DNA of 64,000 nucleotides from DASZQY01 sp035548515 (GTDB taxonomy: Bacteria; Pseudomonadota; Alphaproteobacteria; Rhizobiales; Kaistiaceae), in the NCBI GenBank assembly GCA_035548515.1, contig DASZSW010000037.1, positions 1 through 64,000 on the forward strand. Reading direction: 5' to 3'. Numbering within the stretch: position 1 is the first letter of the stretch; each line of letters starts with the position of its first letter. Of the stretch, positions 25,613 through 34,201 are shown in pieces. The notes beneath the pieces were generated by a model. The model saw only the letters and a program-made list of their open reading frames with translations. It had not been told where the DNA came from and did no database searches. The translations under genes were made by a program, and so were the position numbers.

Positions 25613-27121
25613 ATGCGCGCAGTCTTCATGCTTTTCGATTCGTTGAACCGCAAGGCGCTCGGCTGCTACGGCGGCGAACAGATAGCGACGCCGAATTTCG
25701 ACCGCTTCGCGAAGCGCGCCGTCACGTTCGACAATCACTACGTCGGGTCATTGCCCTGCATGCCGGCGCGCCGCGACATTCACACCGGGCGTCTGAGCTT
25801 CATGCACCGCTCGTGGGGACCGCTGGAGCCGTTCGACAACTCGATGCCGGAGATCCTGAAATCGGCCGGCATCCATACCCATCTCATCAGCGATCATTTC
25901 CACTACTTCGAGGACGGTGGCGCCACCTATCACAGCCGCTACAACACCTGGGAGTTCATTCGCGGGCAGGAGTACGACCCGTGGATTGCGATGGTCGAGC
26001 CGCCGCTGAAGCGCTTCAAGGAGATGTACTCCGACAAGCAATACGACTCGCCCAAACCCCGGCAGCACCAGATCAACCGCGAGAAGATCCTGATGGAAGA
26101 GGATTTTCCCGGCCCCAAATGCTTCGAGCATGCTTTCCGCTTCTTCGACGACAACCGCGACGCGGACAACTGGATGCTGCATCTCGAATGCTTCGACCCG
26201 CACGAGCCGTTCGATGCGCCGGACAAGTACAAGGATGCGTATCGCACGGCCTACAATGGGCCGATCCTCGATTGGCCGAAGTACGCCCCGGTGCGCGAGA
26301 GCGCCCTGGAGATCGCCGAAATCCGAGCCAACTACGCGGCGCTGGTCGCAATGTGCGATGCCTATTTCGGCAAGCTGCTCGACTACTTCGATGCGCACGA
26401 CCTTTGGCGGGACACCTGTCTGGTGCTCACCACCGACCATGGGCTGCTGCTTAGCGAGCACGACTGGTGGGGCAAAACGCTGACGCCGTACTACGAGGAA
26501 ATCTCGCACATCCCGCTTATCGTACACGATCCGCGCCGGGCGGATCGGGCGGGCACGCGCGTGGCAGCGCTGACGCAGACGACGGACATCATGCCGACGA
26601 TGCTCGACATGTTCGGTAAACCAGCGCCGCGGGAGGTTACCGGACGTTCGGTGTTGCCCCTGATCGGCGGAGCGGCGGGACCGGAGGCGATCATATTCGG
26701 CTTCTTCGGAGGGCCGATCGGCGTGACCGACGGCGAATACAGCTACTTCCGCTATCCCCCGAATCTCTTCGACGAGCAGCTTGGCGAATACACGCTGATG
26801 CCGATGCATCCGACCGGGTTCTTCAACCTGCAGGAACTCTCCACGGCGAGGCTTGCCCCGCCTTTCGATTTCACCAAGGGCCAGACAATCCTGCGGTACG
26901 ACGCGCTGAACGACACGCGTCGGCCACCGCAGATGAACGGCGAGAGATGGGGAAATTTCGTTTCCGCGATCTACCACAACGCGCGCGACCCCAATCAGCT
27001 TCAGCCCATACAGGACGAGGTGATAGAGGCGCGACTGCGGAAAGCCATCGTACGAATCCTGCGCGAGCACGACGCGCCATCCGAATATTTCGCGTGGATG
27101 TCTCTCGACAGGAACGAGTGA
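25613..27121 (+). CDS. sulfatase, CxPAR-type active site
   Basis: A 502-residue sulfatase-fold protein. The first metal site is at FDSLNRKALG (Asp9), the modification motif is C49-M-P-A-R53 followed by DIHTGR, and the second metal motif is TTDHGLLLSEHDWWGK near 282. The core CxPxR needed by formylglycine-generating enzyme is kept, but Ala replaces the usual Ser. No signal peptide, so cytoplasmic. It differs clearly from the sulfatase at 3153-4610 in its insertions, so the two probably act on different sulfate positions or substrates. Last gene of the rightward unit, 5 nt after the ApnL-like gene. Confidence 0.87.
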   Translation: MRAVFMLFDSLNRKALGCYGGEQIATPNFDRFAKRAVTFDNHYVGSLPCMPARRDIHTGRLSFMHRSWGPLEPFDNSMPEILKSAGIHTHLISDHFHYFEDGGATYHSRYNTWEFIRGQEYDPWIAMVEPPLKRFKEMYSDKQYDSPKPRQHQINREKILMEEDFPGPKCFEHAFRFFDDNRDADNWMLHLECFDPHEPFDAPDKYKDAYRTAYNGPILDWPKYAPVRESALEIAEIRANYAALVAMCDAYFGKLLDYFDAHDLWRDTCLVLTTDHGLLLSEHDWWGKTLTPYYEEISHIPLIVHDPRRADRAGTRVAALTQTTDIMPTMLDMFGKPAPREVTGRSVLPLIGGAAGPEAIIFGFFGGPIGVTDGEYSYFRYPPNLFDEQLGEYTLMPMHPTGFFNLQELSTARLAPPFDFTKGQTILRYDALNDTRRPPQMNGERWGNFVSAIYHNARDPNQLQPIQDEVIEARLRKAIVRILREHDAPSEYFAWMSLDRNE

Positions 27122-27188
27122 GCGGACATCACGGCGAAATAGCCGGCGGGCCGTGACGCCATCTGCGCCGCATCGCGGCCCGTCATAC

Positions 27189-27208
27189 TGAGGCGATCTC
27201 GCGCCTCA
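27189..27208. terminator. hairpin between convergent genes (possible bidirectional terminator)
   Basis: TGAGGCG (27189-27195) and CGCCTCA (27202-27208) form a perfect 7 bp stem with a 6 nt loop between the sulfatase and folD, overlapping the folD stop codon. There is no T-run on either side, so intrinsic termination would be weak at best. Confidence 0.35.
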
Positions 27209-28093
27209 ACTGAATCGCGTCGTGCGGGCCGCGGCGGCCAGCGTATTGGCCATCAGCATTGCGATCGTCATGGGCCCGACGCCGCCCGGGACTGGGCTGA
27301 TCGCGCCGGCAACCCGGGCAACTTCCGCGAAAGCGACGTCGCCAACGAGCTTGTATTTACCTTCGCCCTTTTCGGGCGCCGGCACGCGATTGATCCCGAC
27401 GTCGATGACGGTGGCGCCCGGTTTGATCCACTCCACTCCGACCATTTCCGGCCGACCGACCGCCGCCACGACGATGTCGGCCGACCGTGTGAGCGCGGCC
27501 AGTTCCTTTGTGCGCGAATGCGCCATGAAGACTGTCGCGTTTGCGTGGAGCAGAAGCTGACCCATGGGTCTGCCGAACAGATTGGAGCGGCCGATGACGA
27601 TCGCATTCAATCCCGAGAGGTCGGAACCGTAGATGCTGCAAACGAGGCGCATCGCGCCCGCCGGCGTGCATGAGATCATGCCGGTGTCGAGATCGCCCGT
27701 GGCGAGCTTGCCTGCATTCACGACATGTAGCCCGTCGACATCTTTCTCGGGATTGATCGACTGGATGATCGGATCGCTTTGCAGCGGCCTGGGCAGCGGC
27801 AGCTGCACCAAAATGCCGTGGACGGCATGGTCGTCGTTCAGCCTGGCGACGAGCGCCGCCAACTCCGCCTGGCTGATGGCCGCCGGCAGCGTGTACTGGA
27901 ACGAGTCGAAGCCGCACTCTTGGGCCGTGCGACTCTTTGCACCCACATACGCGTGGCTGGCGGGATCGTCGCCCACAATGATCACCGCGAGGCCCGGTTT
28001 GACGCCGGTCTTATGTACGAGGCGCGCCGCCTCCGCCTTTACCGCCGCGACTACCGACGCGGCCATAGCCTTCCCGTCGATAATCCGAACCAT
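27206..28093 (-). CDS. folD: bifunctional methylenetetrahydrofolate dehydrogenase/cyclohydrolase (FolD)
   Basis: A 295-residue FolD. The diagnostic motifs are VGDDPASHAYVGAKSR with the catalytic Lys near 56, GILVQLPLP near 96, the NADP-binding GRSNLFGRPMGQLL near 168 and PVPGGVGPMTIA near 270. It converts 5,10-methylene-THF to 10-formyl-THF in the cytoplasm. It closes the leftward mgs-GS-purU-folD set, 3 nt after purU, which places it in disposal of the C1 unit released by demethylation. Confidence 0.96.
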   Translation of the reverse strand: MVRIIDGKAMAASVVAAVKAEAARLVHKTGVKPGLAVIIVGDDPASHAYVGAKSRTAQECGFDSFQYTLPAAISQAELAALVARLNDDHAVHGILVQLPLPRPLQSDPIIQSINPEKDVDGLHVVNAGKLATGDLDTGMISCTPAGAMRLVCSIYGSDLSGLNAIVIGRSNLFGRPMGQLLLHANATVFMAHSRTKELAALTRSADIVVAAVGRPEMVGVEWIKPGATVIDVGINRVPAPEKGEGKYKLVGDVAFAEVARVAGAISPVPGGVGPMTIAMLMANTLAAAARTTRFS

Positions 28094-28096
28094 GCT

Positions 28097-28978
28097 TCAG
28101 CCCATACGCTCCGAGGCATAGCTGCCGCGGTTGGCCGGGAAAACGACTGTGCGATTGCCGTTGATGAAGGTGCGATGATGGATGTGAGCGTGGACGGCGC
28201 GCGCCAGCACCTGGCTCTCGACGTCGCGGCCTAGCGCGACGTAGTCGTCCGGGCTTTGTGCATGGGTCACCGGAGCGACATCCTGCTCGATGATCGGGCC
28301 TTCGTCGAGGTCTGCCGTCACGTAGTGGGCCGTCGCGCCTATGAGCTTCACACCGCGCTGATAGGCTTGCTTGTAGGGGTTGGCACCCTTGAAGGATGGC
28401 AGGAACGAATGGTGGATGTTGATGATCTTGCCGTACATCTTCCGGCAGAGATCGTCGGACAGAACCTGCATATACCGGGCGAGTACGATCAGCTCGGCGC
28501 CGCTTTGCTCCACCAATTCCATGAGCTGAGCTTCTGCCTGCGGCTTGTTCTCCTTCGTCACCTTGATGAGATGGAAGGGGATGTCATGGTTCACGACCAG
28601 CTTCTGATACTCGAGGTGATTTGAGACGACACCGACGATATCGATGGGCAGCGCGCCGATGTTCCAGCGGTAGAGCAGGTCGTTGAGACAATGGCCGAAG
28701 CGCGAGACCATCAGCAGGACCTTCATGCGTTGCGCTTCGTCGCGGAACTCGTAGTGCATCCCGAATTTTTCGGCGACCGGCGCAAAGCCTTCCGCAATGC
28801 GGCCGAGGCCAACGCCCTCTTCCGAGACAAGCGAGATGCGCGTGAAAAATTTGCCGGTATCGAGATCGTCGAATTGCGAGGAATCGACGATGTTGCAGCC
28901 GCAGTCTGCGAGGTAGCCGGCGATAGCGGCTACGATCCCGCGCGTGGACTTGCAGGTTACGGTCAGAACGAATTGCAT
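28097..28978 (-). CDS. purU: formyltetrahydrofolate deformylase (PurU)
   Basis: A 293-residue PurU. An N-terminal ACT domain (FVLTVTCKSTRGIVAAIAGYL) is followed by the formyltransferase-like domain with VSRFGHCLNDLLYRW, LARYMQVLS, and the catalytic INIHHSFLPSFKGANPY and TAHYVTADLDEGPII segments. It hydrolyses 10-formyl-THF to formate and THF. I chose ATG 28978 because the ACT domain begins there; the frame is open to 29062. Clustering with folD and the N-methylglutamate genes suggests a dissimilatory C1 role rather than the usual purine-balance role. Confidence 0.95.
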   Translation of the reverse strand: MQFVLTVTCKSTRGIVAAIAGYLADCGCNIVDSSQFDDLDTGKFFTRISLVSEEGVGLGRIAEGFAPVAEKFGMHYEFRDEAQRMKVLLMVSRFGHCLNDLLYRWNIGALPIDIVGVVSNHLEYQKLVVNHDIPFHLIKVTKENKPQAEAQLMELVEQSGAELIVLARYMQVLSDDLCRKMYGKIINIHHSFLPSFKGANPYKQAYQRGVKLIGATAHYVTADLDEGPIIEQDVAPVTHAQSPDDYVALGRDVESQVLARAVHAHIHHRTFINGNRTVVFPANRGSYASERMG

Positions 28979-29001
28979 CGCGGAGTCTTCGGCGGCGCGG
29001 A

Positions 29002-30309
29002 TCAAATATCGAGCGTGGTCTGATGTTCCCAAGCGGTGAACTGGGAACAGTAGTTGTTCCATTCAACGTGCTTGAGCTTCAGGTACGCTGACGAGAAATC
29101 CGCACCGAGCGCCGCCTGCAGTTCCGTGTCCTGCTCGTAGGCGCGTAATGCGTCGAGGAGATTGAGCGGAAGCTTCGGCGCGTTCGTGACGGTATGACCG
29201 TCGCGATACATGTCGATGTCGTAGTGGCGGCCGGGATCGGCGTTGCTGCGGATGCCGGAAAGCCCGGCAGCTATAATGATGGCCTGGAGCAGGTATGGGT
29301 TTACTGCGCCATCCGGCAGACGCAGTTCGAAGCGGCCGGGCCCGGGGACCCGCACCATGTGCGTGCGATTGTTTCCAGTCCACGTGACGGTGTTTGGCGC
29401 CCAGGTCGCGCCCGACACGGTGCGCGGCGCGTTGATGCGCTTGTAGGAATTCACCGTCGGGTTGGTGATCGCCGCCAGCGCGGACGCGTGCTTCATGATG
29501 CCGCCAAGGAAGTTGCGGCCCTTGTCCGACAGGCCGAATGGCATCGCTTTGTCGGCGAAGGCATTGGCCTTGCCTTCGATGTCCCAAACAGAAATGTGCG
29601 CGTGGCAGCCGTTGCCCGTCAGCCCCTTGAAGGGCTTGGGCATGAAGGTCGCGCGCAGCCCGTGCTTCTCCGCGACGGACTTCACCATGAACTTGAAGAA
29701 GGAATGCTTGTCGGCGGTTTTCAGCGCGTCGTCGTACTCCCAGTTCATCTCAAACTGGCCGTTCGCGTCCTCATGGTCGTTTTGGTAGGGCTTCCAACCG
29801 AGCTCGAGCATGTAATCGCAAATCTCGGCGATTACATCGTACCGCCGCATCACCGCCTGCTGGTCGTAGCAGGGCTTTTCCGCGACATCGTATTCGTCGG
29901 ATATCTTCGAGCCGTCGGCCGAGAGGAGAAAGAATTCCGGCTCGACGCCGGTCTTAACCCTCAACCCCTCTCGGGCGGCCTCATCGATCAGCTTCTTCAG
30001 CACCACACGAGGCGCCTGTCCGACCGGCTTGTCTTCCATGATACAGTCGGCGGCGACCCACGCGACTTCCTTCTTCCAGGGCAAGCAGACGACGGACGAG
30101 GCATCCGGCATCGCGAAAAGGTCCGGATGCGCGGGCGACAGATCAAGCCAGGTCGCGAAGCCGGCGAAACCAGCGCCGCCCTTCTGCATATCGGCGATCG
30201 CCTGAGCCGGGACGAGCTTTGCGCGCTGCCCGCCCAGCAGGTCGGTGTAGCTGATCATGAAATACTTGACGCCGGCGTCTACTGCGAAAGCTGCGAGATC
30301 CACTGCCAC
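29002..30309 (-). CDS. gmaS: type III glutamine synthetase-like protein, probable gamma-glutamylmethylamide synthetase
   Basis: A 435-residue GlnT/GMAS-type ligase. Features are KYFMISYTDLLGGQRAKLVP at the N-terminus, the metal-binding EPEFFLL near 133, NDHEDANGQFEMNW near 185, GNGCHAHIS near 250, and the Arg-rich RVPGPGRFELR near 340. Linked mgsABC and a sarcosine-oxidase-like tetramer favour ligation of methylamine to glutamate over ammonia assimilation. I chose GTG 30309 with AAGGGA upstream, which gives the usual family length; an earlier GTG at 30339 is possible. The GlnT assignment from Rhizobium is the alternative. Confidence 0.88.
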   Translation of the reverse strand: MAVDLAAFAVDAGVKYFMISYTDLLGGQRAKLVPAQAIADMQKGGAGFAGFATWLDLSPAHPDLFAMPDASSVVCLPWKKEVAWVAADCIMEDKPVGQAPRVVLKKLIDEAAREGLRVKTGVEPEFFLLSADGSKISDEYDVAEKPCYDQQAVMRRYDVIAEICDYMLELGWKPYQNDHEDANGQFEMNWEYDDALKTADKHSFFKFMVKSVAEKHGLRATFMPKPFKGLTGNGCHAHISVWDIEGKANAFADKAMPFGLSDKGRNFLGGIMKHASALAAITNPTVNSYKRINAPRTVSGATWAPNTVTWTGNNRTHMVRVPGPGRFELRLPDGAVNPYLLQAIIIAAGLSGIRSNADPGRHYDIDMYRDGHTVTNAPKLPLNLLDALRAYEQDTELQAALGADFSSAYLKLKHVEWNNYCSQFTAWEHQTTLDI

Positions 30310-30384
30310 GGGAATTCCCTTCTCTCTGTCGTCTCGCACTCCGAGTCGCGTTTCCTCCCGGCGGTGCCGGTTTCTCTTGGGCCG

Positions 30385-31713
30385 CTACAACCCATTCTTG
30401 CCGGGATGCCAGTTAGTCCCAGCGAGTGGCACTTGAGCCATTGCGGCCGCTTCTAGCGTCAGCGCGCACAGGTCCTCAGGTTCAAGATTGTGCAGATGGT
30501 TCTTGCCGCAGGCGCGCGCGATGGTCTGCGCCTCCAGCGTCATGACCTTGAGGTAGTTCGCCAGACGGCGACCGGCGATCGTCGGATCGAGACGCTTCGC
30601 GAGCTCGGGATCCTGCGTCGTGATGCCGGCCGGGTCTTTGCCCTCGTGCCAGTCGTCGTAAGCGCCCGCGGTCGTCCCGAGCTTCTGGTATTCGTCTTCC
30701 CAGTTCGGATCGTTGTCGCCGATCGCGACAAGCGCCGCTGTGCCGATCGAAACTGCGTCGGCGCCGAGGGCCAGGGCCTTCGCCACGTCGGCGCCGGAAC
30801 GGATGCCGCCTGAAATGATCAGCTGCACCTTGCGATGCATGCCGAGGTCCTGCAGGGCCTGCACCGCTGGGCGGATGCAGGCGAGCGTGGGCATACCGAC
30901 GTTTTCCATGAAGACGTCCTGCGTTGCGGCGGTGCCGCCCTGCATGCCGTCCAGCACCACTACGTCGGCGCCGGCCTTCACCGCGAGCGCAGCATCGTAG
31001 TAGGGACGCGCGCCACCGACCTTGACGTAGATCGGCTTCTCCCAGTCGGTGATCTCCCGCAGTTCCGCGATTTTGATTTCGAGGTCGTCGGGGCCCGTCC
31101 AGTCGGGATGGCGGCAGGCCGATCGCTGATCGATACCCTTCGGGAGGTTGCGCATGTTGGCGACGCGATCGGAGATCTTCTGCCCGAGCAGCATGCCGCC
31201 GCCGCCGGGCTTGGCGCCCTGCCCTACCACAACCTCGATCGCATCGGCGCGGCGCAGATCCTTCGGATTCATGCCGTAGCGCGATGGCAGGTACTGGTAG
31301 ACGAGCGTCCGCGAATGCGTGCGCTCCTCGTCGGTCATGCCGCCGTCGCCCGTCGTGGTCGACGTGCCCGCTGCCGTCGCGCCGCGACCGAGGGCTTCTT
31401 TAGCGTTCCCCGACAGCGCGCCGAAACTCATGCCGGCGATAGTGATCGGGATTTTCAGTTCGATGGGCTTCTTCGCGAAGCGCGTGCCGAGGGTAACGGC
31501 CGTCTCGCATTTCTCGCGGTAGCCCTCGAGCGGGTAGCGCGAGATCGACGCGCCCAGGAACAGCAGATCATCGAAATGCGGTACCTTGCGTTTCGCGCCG
31601 GCACCGCGAATGTCGTAGATGCCCGTGGCCGCCGCACGCCGGATTTCGGCCAGCGTGTAGTCGTCGAAGGTCGCTGACTTCCGCGGCGGCGTGTGAGGAT
31701 TATGGTAAGCCAT
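30385..31713 (-). CDS. mgsC: FMN-binding glutamate-synthase-type subunit (MgsC/GlxD)
   Basis: A 442-residue protein matching the FMN/Fe-S domain of glutamate synthase large subunit. It includes AGMSFGALSGNAKEALGRGA, TTGDGGM, GQGAKPGGGGMLLGQKIS, VLDGMQGGTAATQD and the flavin-phosphate segment ISGGIRSGADVAKALALGA. A terminal Cys-containing stretch (ARACGKNHLHNL) lies near 400. With MgsA and MgsB it would form N-methylglutamate synthase, exchanging methylamine and ammonia on glutamate. It starts 15 nt after mgsB in the same operon. Confidence 0.92.
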   Translation of the reverse strand: MAYHNPHTPPRKSATFDDYTLAEIRRAAATGIYDIRGAGAKRKVPHFDDLLFLGASISRYPLEGYREKCETAVTLGTRFAKKPIELKIPITIAGMSFGALSGNAKEALGRGATAAGTSTTTGDGGMTDEERTHSRTLVYQYLPSRYGMNPKDLRRADAIEVVVGQGAKPGGGGMLLGQKISDRVANMRNLPKGIDQRSACRHPDWTGPDDLEIKIAELREITDWEKPIYVKVGGARPYYDAALAVKAGADVVVLDGMQGGTAATQDVFMENVGMPTLACIRPAVQALQDLGMHRKVQLIISGGIRSGADVAKALALGADAVSIGTAALVAIGDNDPNWEDEYQKLGTTAGAYDDWHEGKDPAGITTQDPELAKRLDPTIAGRRLANYLKVMTLEAQTIARACGKNHLHNLEPEDLCALTLEAAAMAQVPLAGTNWHPGKNGL

Positions 31714-31728
31714 GCAGTGTCGTCCGCC

Positions 31729-32415
31729 TCAGTACGCGTCGGCGTTGTCGATGTTGAAGTTGTAGAGTTTGCGGGCAGAGCCGTAGCGCTTGAACTCTTC
31801 GGCCTTGACGCCGGTGACGCCTGCCCGATCGAGCAACTCAGCGACCTTGGCCAGATGCTCGGGGCGCATTTCCTTCTGGATGCAATCCGCGCCGAGGCTC
31901 TTCACCGACCCGCGCACGAACAGCCTGGCCTCGTAGAGGGAGTCGCCCATGGCCTCCCCCGCATCGCCAACGACAACCAGGTTTCCGGACTGCCCCATGA
32001 AAGCCGACATGTGCCCGATCGAGCCGTGCACGACGATGTCGATGCCTTTCATCGAGATGCCGCAGCGGGAGGCGGCATTGCCCTTGATAACCAGCAGACC
32101 GCCACGGCCCGTGGCGCCGGCGTATTGGCTGGCGTCGCCCTCGATGACGACGACGCCCGACATCATGTTTTCGGCAACGCCTGGGCCAGCGGACCCGCGG
32201 ACGGTTACGATGCCGCCGTCATTCATTCCGGCGCAGTAGTAACCAACCGATCCCTTCACCTCGACAACGATCGGCCGGTCGATGCCGACGCCCACGGAAT
32301 GGCTTCCGCGCGGATTGAGCACCTCGAAGTTCGTGTCGTTGGCGAGCGCAGGAAGCGCGTGGAGCGCGCCGTTGAGTTCGCGCAGGGTCTGAACGGATAG
32401 ATCGAAGGTCGGCAT
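31729..32415 (-). CDS. mgsB: GXGXG-motif glutamate-synthase-type subunit (MgsB/GlxC)
   Basis: A 228-residue right-handed beta-helix corresponding to the C-terminal GXGXG domain of glutamate synthase. Repeating strands such as GSAGPGVAENMMSGVVVIEGDAS, GRGGLLVIKGNAA and GSIGHMSAFMGQSG are visible. It acts as a structural partner of MgsA and MgsC. Start ATG 32415 begins the homologous MPTFDLS; a longer frame to 32529 overlaps mgsA and is rejected. Confidence 0.92.
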   Translation of the reverse strand: MPTFDLSVQTLRELNGALHALPALANDTNFEVLNPRGSHSVGVGIDRPIVVEVKGSVGYYCAGMNDGGIVTVRGSAGPGVAENMMSGVVVIEGDASQYAGATGRGGLLVIKGNAASRCGISMKGIDIVVHGSIGHMSAFMGQSGNLVVVGDAGEAMGDSLYEARLFVRGSVKSLGADCIQKEMRPEHLAKVAELLDRAGVTGVKAEEFKRYGSARKLYNFNIDNADAY

Positions 32416-32470
32416 GACGTCCCTATTCGGGACCCGCGAAAGCGAGGCCCCACAACTCGGTACCCTGCGG

Positions 32471-33370
32471 TCAGGCTGCTTTCTTGTGATCCCAGAAGTA
32501 GACGGTGGCCGGCTCCGGCTCCCACACACGTGCCTTCTCGATGCCCGGCAAACCGGCCAGCGCGCGGTATTCGCTGCCGAACGCCACGTACTGATCGGTC
32601 TCGGCCATCACCGCCGGCTTGCAGGCGATCGGATCGCGCAGCACGCCGAAGCCGGTCTTGGTGCCGACGACGAAGGTGAAGAAGCCGTCGAGATCTTCGA
32701 GCGCGCCGGAAAGTGCATCGCGCAGGTTCTTACCCTTCGCCATCGCCGCCGTCAGGTAAGCGGCCGCGACTTCGGAGTCGTTGTCCGTTTCGAAGCCAAT
32801 GCCTTCGCGGATCAGTTCGCGGCGGACGTTGTTGTGATTGGACAGCGATCCGTTGTGCACCAGGCACTGATCGGCGCCGGTCGAGAACGGGTGCGCCCCA
32901 AGCGTGGTGACCGCGCTCTCGGTCGCCATGCGTGTGTGGCCGATGCCGTGCGTCCCTGCCATCGCGCGGATGCCGAAACGCGTCACGACATCTTCCGGGA
33001 GGCCGACTTCCTTGTAGATCTCGATGTTGTCGCCAGAACCCATGAGGCGGACGTTTGGGCGTCGCGCGGCCAAGAACGCGCGCACGCCGGCAATGTCGCC
33101 GCCGGTCTCGACTACGGCGTGGGTGCTCCTGATCGTGACCGTCGCGCCGATGCCGGCGGCGGCGAGGTCGGCGTGGAGGCTGCCGAAATCCGCTTCAGGC
33201 GTGCCGGATTGCAGCGTGACCTTGGTCTTGCCGCCGCCCTTCCCGTAGATAGCGATGCCCGCGGAATCGGGGCCGCGATCGCTCAGCGTGACGAGCATCG
33301 TTGCGAGAAGCTCGCCCAGCCTCGGCTGCAGCGCCTTGTCCTTCAGAAACAGACCAACAATGCCGCACAT
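32471..33370 (-). CDS. mgsA: class II glutamine amidotransferase subunit (MgsA/GlxB)
   Basis: A 299-residue Ntn-type amidotransferase domain. The nucleophile is Cys2 (MCGIVGLF, exposed after Met removal). Conserved segments are LSDRGPDSAGIA, GHTRMATES, HPFSTGADQCLVHNGSLSNH with the oxyanion Asn, and TDNDSEV. It corresponds to the amidotransferase domain of glutamate synthase. It is the first gene of the leftward mgs operon. The order mgsA-mgsB-mgsC-gmaS followed by purU and folD is a coherent C1-nitrogen unit. Confidence 0.93.
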   Translation of the reverse strand: MCGIVGLFLKDKALQPRLGELLATMLVTLSDRGPDSAGIAIYGKGGGKTKVTLQSGTPEADFGSLHADLAAAGIGATVTIRSTHAVVETGGDIAGVRAFLAARRPNVRLMGSGDNIEIYKEVGLPEDVVTRFGIRAMAGTHGIGHTRMATESAVTTLGAHPFSTGADQCLVHNGSLSNHNNVRRELIREGIGFETDNDSEVAAAYLTAAMAKGKNLRDALSGALEDLDGFFTFVVGTKTGFGVLRDPIACKPAVMAETDQYVAFGSEYRALAGLPGIEKARVWEPEPATVYFWDHKKAA

Positions 33371-33487
33371 GTCCAGGCGATCCCCGTTGGGAGGTGCCCG
33401 GAAGACCTATCAGCAATGCGCCTGCACCGCAACTGCTAGGAATAAATCTTTCCTGATAGTCAAGCACGGCGGCGCGCCGGATGGTGT

Positions 33488-34156
33488 TCAGCCCGGATAA
33501 GAGATGATCGACAGATAGCGGGATGGAAGCTTCACCAGCTTCTCGGGCCCGTGCGGGGCATCCGCGTCGAAGAAGAGGCTGTCGCCCGGCTGCATCGCGT
33601 AAAGCCGGTCACCGTGGCGGTACAGGACTTCGCCCTCGAGCATGTAGAGAAACTCCAGGCCATCGTGCTGAAACGTCGGGAAGACGTCCGACTCCGTCGT
33701 TAGCGTGATCAGGTAGGGCTCCACCGTTACGCCGCTGGAATTGTTCTCGATCGCTCCAAGCAGACTGTACTGATGACCGGCGCGCGTGCCGCGACGCTCG
33801 ATGTTCAACCCCTCGCCGGCCTTGACGAAGGTGGCTCCCCGGCTCTCCTCGAAGCGCCGGAAGAAAGTCGTCACCGGCACGCCGAGGGCTTTCGACAATG
33901 CCTGCAACGTCGTCAGCGAGGGAGAGGTATTGCCCTTCTCGATCTTGGAAAGCATGCCGACCGACATATCGGTCGCCGCGGCGAGTTCGGTGATGGTGAG
34001 GCCGAGTTTGGTGCGCAGCGCGCGGACCTCGTGACCAATCGCCATCTCGAGATTGTTTTCACGCGGCTCCCGCACCGCATGCGGATCCTGTTTGAAGACC
34101 GGTTCCGCCTTGGTTCGACGGTTCCGTTTTGCGGCCTTTGCGGCCTTTGCAGCCAT
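33488..34156 (-). CDS. XRE-family regulator with C-terminal cupin domain
   Basis: A 222-residue transcription factor. A Lys/Ala-rich start is followed by an XRE helix-turn-helix at about residues 40-95 (RTKLGLTITELAAATDMSVGMLSKIEKGNTSPSL-type pattern) and a small-molecule-binding cupin at about 140-218 (HDGLEFLYMLEGEVLYRHGDR). I chose ATG 34156, which has GGAGAG six bases upstream; the longer frame starts at a TTG. Regulators of this design sense amines or amino acids in other pathways. It lies between the GlxA-type regulator and the mgs operon and probably controls both. Confidence 0.88.
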   Translation of the reverse strand: MAAKAAKAAKRNRRTKAEPVFKQDPHAVREPRENNLEMAIGHEVRALRTKLGLTITELAAATDMSVGMLSKIEKGNTSPSLTTLQALSKALGVPVTTFFRRFEESRGATFVKAGEGLNIERRGTRAGHQYSLLGAIENNSSGVTVEPYLITLTTESDVFPTFQHDGLEFLYMLEGEVLYRHGDRLYAMQPGDSLFFDADAPHGPEKLVKLPSRYLSIISYPG

Positions 34157-34201
34157 TTGGACTCTCCGGGCTTGGTCTTCGAACAATAGATCGGCCAAGA
34201 C

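Noticed and set aside
25748..27070. 440-codon minus-strand frame opposite the second sulfatase
   Set aside because: Mirror frame of a well-supported sulfatase; composition is typical of antisense frames in GC-rich DNA.
33371..33487. Sigma54 promoter for the mgs operon
   Set aside because: I looked for the GG-N10-GC pattern on the minus strand and found no match with correct spacing; only a lone TTGACT without a good -10 is present.
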